DNA of 18,434 bases from CADAWZ01 sp045114665. Lineage in GTDB: Bacteria; Vulcanimicrobiota; CADAWZ01. Of the stretch, positions 14,061 through 18,434 are shown piece after piece; position 1 is the first letter of the stretch, and each line of letters starts with the position of its first letter. The translations under genes were made by a program, and so were the position numbers. The stretch is from the NCBI GenBank assembly GCA_045114665.1, contig JBGUKW010000162.1, positions 1 through 18,434 of the forward strand. The letters run 5' to 3'. The notes under the pieces are model-generated. The model was not told where the DNA came from. It did not search any database and saw only the letters and a program-made list of their open reading frames with translations.

Positions 14061-16763
14061 TTAATTTTCACAGTTTTCTCTGAACCATTCACGAGAAATG
14101 TCCCAAGATGTATTTAAACGCCCTGAAGTATTTCCACCTCTTGCATTCCAATATAGATTCCAACCATCTGGATAAATACCATTTTCAGGTTTTTCTATTT
14201 CACAATATAATTTTGTTTTACCGTTACAAGCCTGAGCAACTGATTCAAATGTGTTTGTTTCTGGTTTATAAGTATATCCTATTTTTGTTAAACTTTCAGG
14301 TATATATACATATTCTAAATTGTTGCATTCTTTAAATATCTGAGCACCATTAGCATCTGTATCTGATGTAAAAGTTTTATCTCCGTATGCTGGTTGAACA
14401 ATATCTGGATGTCCAAAGCATGTTAATCCATCCCAGAATTCAATCCATTTTAGAGAAGAAGAAACTCTGAAAGTTCTGCAATAGAGAGTTTTTACAGTAT
14501 TTGGAACTAAAACATCAGCTCCACTGTCAAGAGGTCCTACAGATGTTATAGCACTATTTCCATCAAATGCACATTCTGCAAATATTTCACATCCATTTAT
14601 AACTGTTACATATTGTTTATTCATTGGGCAGGCAACAAGTGTTTTATGGTCTTCGCTGTATATTACTCCATCTATTGAGTCAAAAATTGGATTGTCTGTT
14701 CTAATTACATAATTTGTTAATTGTCTCTTAGGATATGAATTAGATACAAGAGACATTGTACCGCCTATTCCTTCAAATGATTCTGTGCCATCTTCATTTA
14801 CTGTTATGCCATCATATGTATTTGGAAAAACTATTGTATTTAATACCATTTTACAACTTACAAAAGCATAATGTCCTATTACTCTAACACCATCAGGCAT
14901 GACAAGTTTTGTTGCTTCTGTACTTAATTCGCTGTGTTGTTTTAATATCTGGCTAAAATGTTGACTATGATTTCTATAGTCATTAGGATTTGAAGTACCA
15001 TTAATATTAGAATGTTGTTCATAATTCCAACGTTTTGTATTTTGGTATTTATCTATTCTTTCGCTTTCAGCTATAGTTACTTTGTTGCCATTTTCATCAA
15101 ATACTAAAGCACCTTTTACAATTTTATCTCCTGTTACATCTTGCCAAGGGGCTATAAGTACATTATTTGAATTGTAAAATCCTGGTACAACTATTGTTTC
15201 GAGTTTTTCATCTTCATTGTATTCTGCAATTTCGTTTTTTGGAGATTCATCAACATTTACTGTTATATTTCCTTCACTGTCAACTTCTTCTGTTGAAATA
15301 TATTTGATAGTTCCATCTTTAGATGAAATTACAGCTATTTTTGTTCCTTCTTCTTTATCCGTTTTTATAACAATTTTTATGAGTCCCTCTTCATCAAGAG
15401 CAATTATCTCATTGATGTCATTTTCATTTGAGATCATACCAGTATCCATAAGGATTTTTATCATTTGTTCTTTTTCTTCATCGGTCAATAATGTAGCATT
15501 TACTCCATTATTGTCATTTGTTAATATTGTTTTATGGGTATTTACAGTGATAGGTAAGTTGAATACTCTTTCTGTTTGTGGATCAGTATATTGTGCATAT
15601 AATGTTGTTGTTCCAGTTGTTGCACCGCTACCTATTCTATTGTTTTCGGTGCATCCGATAGAGGTGATTTTTCCTGTTGAATCAACTTTAGCTATATTTT
15701 CATTATTTGTTGTAAATATACAATCTGTTGTAATATCAACACCATTGAGATTTACTTTAATTTGTTCCGTATTTCCAATAAACATATCGAATACATCTTT
15801 TTCAAGTTCAGGTGTTGGTATTACTAATACATGTATTTTTGTAAGTATATGATCTATTTGCTCTATTGACTTTGTATCTTCTTCATAATCAACATCAATA
15901 ATTGTTTTTCCAATTTCAATAGCATGAACTAATCCATGTTCAATTCCGTGGTCAATTGTATTGTCAACAGTAATAATATTTTTATTTTCTGATACATAAT
16001 TGATATGTTTATGTGCTTCATGAAGTCCCTTAATTAGAACATCGAGGTCTCCTGTTTCTCCCTTGTATAGAATGATTCCATCTTCAGTTTCATAAATATG
16101 TGAATCATGGTGATATATTATATTCTTAGGAGTATTGACCTTGATGTTTATAATATTGTCATTAGCTCCATCGAGATGGACTATGATACTTACTTCGCCT
16201 TCTCCAACGATGTTAATTTTTCCGTTGTTATCAATAAATGCGATCTTATCGTCAGTAGAAGTAAAATTAACTTTATCTGTTACATCTTGTCCATTGAGTG
16301 TAATAATTATTTTTTCGTTATTTTCATAGTTACCGAGTTCAAATTCGAATTCATTTTGAGATACTTCCAATGTAGGAAGTGCTGGATCGATAACTGTAAC
16401 TGTAAAAGTCTTGTCAGATTGTGTTTGTTCTGCATGTACATTATAAACACATGTTCCAACTTCAAGGGCATTTATGAGTCCTTTTTTTACAGTTGTAACA
16501 GCTGATTTGCTTGCACTTTTTTCAGATTGTAATGTAAATGTTACTTCTTTTGTTTTATCAATACCATCAACATAAGCGATTACATTATCGCTTGAACCTT
16601 TTTGTATAGTAAAAGCATATTTAGAAAGTGTAAGCTGTGAAACATATCCATAGAACTCACAGGCTCCACTACTTTCTCCGCTTGAACTGCCACATGCAGT
16701 TGTTATAAATGTAGTAAAAAGTAAGATTAAAGAGAGTAAGATAGAATTAAAATGTTTTCTCAT
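14061..16763 (-). CDS. Surface lipoprotein with Ig-like domains and BspA-type LRRs
   Basis: A 900-residue exported protein. The signal peptide ends in FITTAC, with C24 the probable lipidated residue, then a Gly/Ser linker. Residues about 42-412 form four Ig-like (Big_2-type) domains, each ending in a phrase like GKINIVGEGEVSIIVHL or GKITSIG. The third (about 215-315) is unusually His-rich (IYHHDSHIYE, LHEAHKHINY, DHGIEHGLVH). Residues about 415-520 are acidic, with an EF-like DEEGLIKIVIKTDKEEG phrase. Residues about 610-870 carry irregular LRR_5/BspA-like repeats (VRVIGHYAFVSCK, IFAECAFDG, IFKECNNLEYVYIPESLTKIG). The C-terminus is Trp-rich (SWDISREWFRENCEN). BspA proteins bind host or matrix components; that role is inference here. 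A strong AAAGGGGGTGA site lies before the ATG, and the perfect promoter at 16901-16929 drives it. Confidence 0.88.
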   Translation of the reverse strand: MRKHFNSILLSLILLFTTFITTACGSSSGESSGACEFYGYVSQLTLSKYAFTIQKGSSDNVIAYVDGIDKTKEVTFTLQSEKSASKSAVTTVKKGLINALEVGTCVYNVHAEQTQSDKTFTVTVIDPALPTLEVSQNEFEFELGNYENNEKIIITLNGQDVTDKVNFTSTDDKIAFIDNNGKINIVGEGEVSIIVHLDGANDNIINIKVNTPKNIIYHHDSHIYETEDGIILYKGETGDLDVLIKGLHEAHKHINYVSENKNIITVDNTIDHGIEHGLVHAIEIGKTIIDVDYEEDTKSIEQIDHILTKIHVLVIPTPELEKDVFDMFIGNTEQIKVNLNGVDITTDCIFTTNNENIAKVDSTGKITSIGCTENNRIGSGATTGTTTLYAQYTDPQTERVFNLPITVNTHKTILTNDNNGVNATLLTDEEKEQMIKILMDTGMISNENDINEIIALDEEGLIKIVIKTDKEEGTKIAVISSKDGTIKYISTEEVDSEGNITVNVDESPKNEIAEYNEDEKLETIVVPGFYNSNNVLIAPWQDVTGDKIVKGALVFDENGNKVTIAESERIDKYQNTKRWNYEQHSNINGTSNPNDYRNHSQHFSQILKQHSELSTEATKLVMPDGVRVIGHYAFVSCKMVLNTIVFPNTYDGITVNEDGTESFEGIGGTMSLVSNSYPKRQLTNYVIRTDNPIFDSIDGVIYSEDHKTLVACPMNKQYVTVINGCEIFAECAFDGNSAITSVGPLDSGADVLVPNTVKTLYCRTFRVSSSLKWIEFWDGLTCFGHPDIVQPAYGDKTFTSDTDANGAQIFKECNNLEYVYIPESLTKIGYTYKPETNTFESVAQACNGKTKLYCEIEKPENGIYPDGWNLYWNARGGNTSGRLNTSWDISREWFRENCEN

Positions 16764-16830
16764 GTTTTCACCCCCTTTAGAAAATTTTTGATATATGGCT
16801 TAAATATAATTGCTTAATTTATTGAAAAAC

Positions 16831-16849
16831 ATATAAAAACATTTTATAT
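16831..16849 (-). promoter_or_regulatory. Leader hairpin 2 of the lipoprotein gene
   Basis: ATATAAAA (16831-16838) and TTTTATAT (16842-16849) are perfect 8-bp arms around a 3-base loop. The structure would form in the 5' leader RNA. It is all A-T, so it would be weak. Confidence 0.4.
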
Positions 16850-16854
16850 TGGAT

Positions 16855-16876
16855 TGTAATATCGAGAAATATTACA
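16855..16876 (-). promoter_or_regulatory. Leader hairpin 1 or operator of the lipoprotein gene
   Basis: TGTAATAT (16855-16862) and ATATTACA (16869-16876) form a perfect 8-bp inverted repeat around six bases (CGAGAA on the plus strand). It starts about 18 bases after the predicted RNA start. It could be an operator for a dimeric repressor or an RNA hairpin. Confidence 0.5.
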
Positions 16877-16900
16877 CGATTAAAATCTCACCAGCTGCGT

Positions 16901-16929
16901 ATTATAGTAGCAAAGTATAAAAATGTCAA
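16901..16929 (-). promoter_or_regulatory. Perfect-consensus sigma70 promoter for the lipoprotein gene
   Basis: On the minus strand TTGACA (complement of 16924-16929) and TATAAT (complement of 16901-16906) are both exact and separated by exactly 17 bases. RNA should start near 16893-16896, about 130 nt before the ATG at 16763. Confidence 0.9.
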
Positions 16930-16968
16930 GTATTTTTCTTGTTATTTTTTTCACAATATAAAAAATAA

Positions 16969-16992
16969 AAAGCCTTCCAACAGGAAGACTTT
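16969..16992 (-). terminator. Terminator of the MBL-fold hydrolase gene
   Basis: On the minus strand AAAGTCTTCC pairs with GGAAGGCTTT (one U-G wobble) around a TGTT loop and is followed by TTATTTTTT. In plus-strand RNA the wobble becomes a C-A mismatch, so the hairpin is best suited to leftward transcripts. It lies about 118 bases after the hydrolase stop and directly before the next promoter. Confidence 0.85.
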
Positions 16993-17110
16993 ACTTCTTT
17001 ATAGATATAATTTCGGCTTTTTAAATTTTAAAAATTGAGAATAAAACTTAAAAATTGTTACAAAAATGTCATGTTTTGTGCTTTTTTTCACAGTTGCAGC
17101 CTTTATGTCC

Positions 17111-17911
17111 CTATATAGATATAGTTTCTAAATCATCTGGGACAAAGATATTACCTTTAAAATATTTTTGTCCTATTTTCGTATATTTTTCTTTTCTTTT
17201 TTTTATGTTGGTATCTTCTGTATGACAGAGAATTAAATTTTTAACACCTAATCTTTCAGCTAATATACAAGCATCATCAACTGTTGAATGATTTTTTTCA
17301 TAGGCACGAAATTTTTTTTCTTCATCTTTTATACAAAATGCTTCGTGTATAAGCCAATCGGCATTTTTTACATATTTTTCTTCATGTTCATGACAAGGTT
17401 CATCTCCACAAAAAGTCAATTTTTTGTAATTATCATAATTCATCATAAATCCAAATTGAATTGTTTTTATTGATTTTACATCGAAAAATGTAAATTTTTG
17501 TCCTATTATTTCTTTTTCTTCTCCGTCTGTTATTTTTATTAGATGAAGTCTTTTACCAATAAAAGCAACTTCTGATGGTTGTAAAAGCATTTCAGCAATC
17601 TTTTTTATTATTTGAAGTGCTTCTTCATTTGAATAAATAAATACTTCGCCCTCATATCTTCCCTTGTTCATTCTTTGTGTGAACATTCTCACGAGCCAAA
17701 GAATACCCATTAAATGGTCCATGTGAGTATGTGTAAGAAAAATATGTTTTATATTTAGCCAATTACAATTTATTTCTTTAAATTGTTTAAAAATTGTATT
17801 GCCACCCCCGCCATCAACAAGAAGGAGTTGGTCTTTATTTTGAATTAAAAAGCAAGTGTTGTAACATTCTGTAACAACAGCCTTGCCAGTCCCAAGCATT
17901 GTTATTTTCAT
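17111..17911 (-). CDS. Metallo-beta-lactamase-fold hydrolase, RNase Z-like
   Basis: A 266-residue cytoplasmic MBL-fold protein of the RNase Z / arylsulfatase-like group. It begins MKITMLGTGKAVVTECYNT and has VDGGGGN (32-38), the metal motif HTHMDH (61-66), a second metal Asp in FCGDEP (D170), and the end motif NHSTVDDACILAERLG with LILCHTED (H208, H230). In relatives I recall FFDIHS where this protein reads FFDVKS, so K146 appears to replace a metal-binding His. This may alter or reduce activity. The substrate is unknown; it is not confidently RNase Z, since the flexible exosite arm is not evident. The ribosome site is weak (AAGAGA). It lies 46 bp after hsdS. Confidence 0.88.
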   Translation of the reverse strand: MKITMLGTGKAVVTECYNTCFLIQNKDQLLLVDGGGGNTIFKQFKEINCNWLNIKHIFLTHTHMDHLMGILWLVRMFTQRMNKGRYEGEVFIYSNEEALQIIKKIAEMLLQPSEVAFIGKRLHLIKITDGEEKEIIGQKFTFFDVKSIKTIQFGFMMNYDNYKKLTFCGDEPCHEHEEKYVKNADWLIHEAFCIKDEEKKFRAYEKNHSTVDDACILAERLGVKNLILCHTEDTNIKKRKEKYTKIGQKYFKGNIFVPDDLETISI

Positions 17912-17957
17912 GTCGTTTATGTCTCTTATGTTTTTTGTCCGTCTTTTAAGTTAGTTG

Positions 17958-18434
17958 TTATAGCACTGTTTTTAATAATTCGATTGAATTTCCTTCATTT
18001 GGATCATTTGTTCCAAGGATTCCACCAAATGCACGAGTTAAAATATTTTTCTTCAAATCATCTAATAGTGCAGAAGTCTTATTATTATCAGATAAATTAA
18101 CAACTTTTTCTATTTTTTCTTTTGCTAAATCGATTTTGGAAATATAATTATCAAGTTTATTTACTATACGTTTCTGTTCAGCAAGTGGAGGTAGGGGAAA
18201 AGTTGTTCCATTTATATGCTCAACACGAATATTATTAATATTTGTACCATTGGCAAGTAATCTAATTCTATGTCTATAAATATCTGTTAAAAAGAAGTAA
18301 TCAATATAACTTTTATTAAATTGTTCTTTTGGACGAACTAACATTAAAAAAGCTCCAAATGCAACATCTGAATAATCAATATTAGAAATTCCTGCTTTTC
18401 CTATAACTGTACTACTTCCTGTTGATGATACAAT
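17958..18434 (-). CDS. hsdS: Type I restriction specificity subunit HsdS, C-terminal part
   Basis: The frame stays open from the right edge (18434) to the stop at 17958, so the N-terminal part is cut off by the window; an ATG at 18344 is internal. About 158 residues are visible. They show the end of a target-recognition domain (TGSSTVIGKAGISN, FGAFLMLVRP, LLANGTNINNIRVEHI), then the landmark PLPPLAEQKRIVNKLD and a helical spacer with LLDDLKKNILTRAFGGILGT, the usual HsdS ending. HsdS chooses the DNA sequence recognised by the HsdM/HsdR methylase-nuclease complex. No hsdM or hsdR is in the window; they may lie to the right. Confidence 0.93.
   Translation of the reverse strand: MVSSTGSSTVIGKAGISNIDYSDVAFGAFLMLVRPKEQFNKSYIDYFFLTDIYRHRIRLLANGTNINNIRVEHINGTTFPLPPLAEQKRIVNKLDNYISKIDLAKEKIEKVVNLSDNNKTSALLDDLKKNILTRAFGGILGTNDPNEGNSIELLKTVL

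Larger units (their letters stand above)
16764..17110. other. Intergenic region: leader, promoter, terminator
   Basis: These 347 bp lie between the MBL-fold gene and the lipoprotein gene, both leftward. From right to left there is an AT-rich 3' region (16993-17110) without a convincing ORF, a terminator (16969-16992), a consensus promoter (16901-16929), and a leader of about 130 nt with two inverted repeats. I found no tRNA or known riboswitch pattern. Confidence 0.7.

Noticed and set aside
10853..14933. AATTCGCT octamer seen at 10853, 13971 and 14926 as a possible uptake or signal sequence
   Set aside because: Three copies in 18 kb are not clearly above chance for this composition and they have no common context.
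15217..15852. A 211-codon plus-strand frame inside the lipoprotein gene
   Set aside because: Low-complexity Ser/Ile/Val/Phe translation antisense to a well-supported gene; no start-site signal.

Overview
The window is very AT-rich bacterial DNA with dense genes, short intergenic gaps and purine-rich Shine-Dalgarno sites (AGGAGG, GGGGGTG). It encodes exported proteins (signal peptides, one probable lipoprotein), BspA-type leucine-rich repeats and an aldo/keto reductase with iron-sulfur cysteine motifs. This fits a low-GC anaerobic, perhaps host-associated bacterium. I cannot name the phylum from sequence alone, and no phage, IS or CRISPR hallmark is visible.

Layout. (1) Positions 1-300: a divergent intergenic region. 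A probable leftward gene runs off the left edge (start codon at 28) and a rightward gene starts at 301. (2) 301-2310 (+): a cytoplasmic-looking LRR plus long coiled-coil protein with tandem repeats, closed by a perfect 21-bp bidirectional terminator hairpin. (3) 2364-10757 (-): a nine-gene leftward block. In transcription order: serS, a KEEA-repeat protein with a cyclic-nucleotide-binding-like C-terminus, a degenerate peptidoglycan-amidase homologue, a PilZ-like unknown, an ABC ATPase, an ABC-2 permease, a His-rich membrane protein, a membrane-anchored TPR-like protein, and a Nif3-family metalloprotein. (4) 10885-13874 (+): a three-gene run of an exported seven-motif beta-propeller, a PP2C phosphatase and an Fe-S aldo/keto reductase, closed by a bidirectional terminator. 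(5) 14061-16763 (-): a 900-residue lipoprotein with Ig-like domains and BspA-type LRRs. It is driven by a perfect-consensus sigma70 promoter followed by a roughly 130-nt leader containing two hairpins. (6) 17111-18434 (-): a metallo-beta-lactamase-fold hydrolase downstream of the C-terminal part of a type I restriction specificity subunit (HsdS), which runs off the right edge.

How the genes may work together. The ATPase, permease, His-rich and TPR-like genes are packed with gaps of 6 to 26 bp. They look like one ABC-2 export or envelope unit of unknown substrate. Just upstream are an amidase fold that appears to have lost its metal ligands and a translationally coupled PilZ-like protein. This 3.2-9.5 kb stretch is the best candidate for an undescribed envelope-associated system, although the functional link is inference from gene order only. 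The two tandem-repeat proteins (residue-level KEEA or QEIEKQ repeats) look like extended helical rods.
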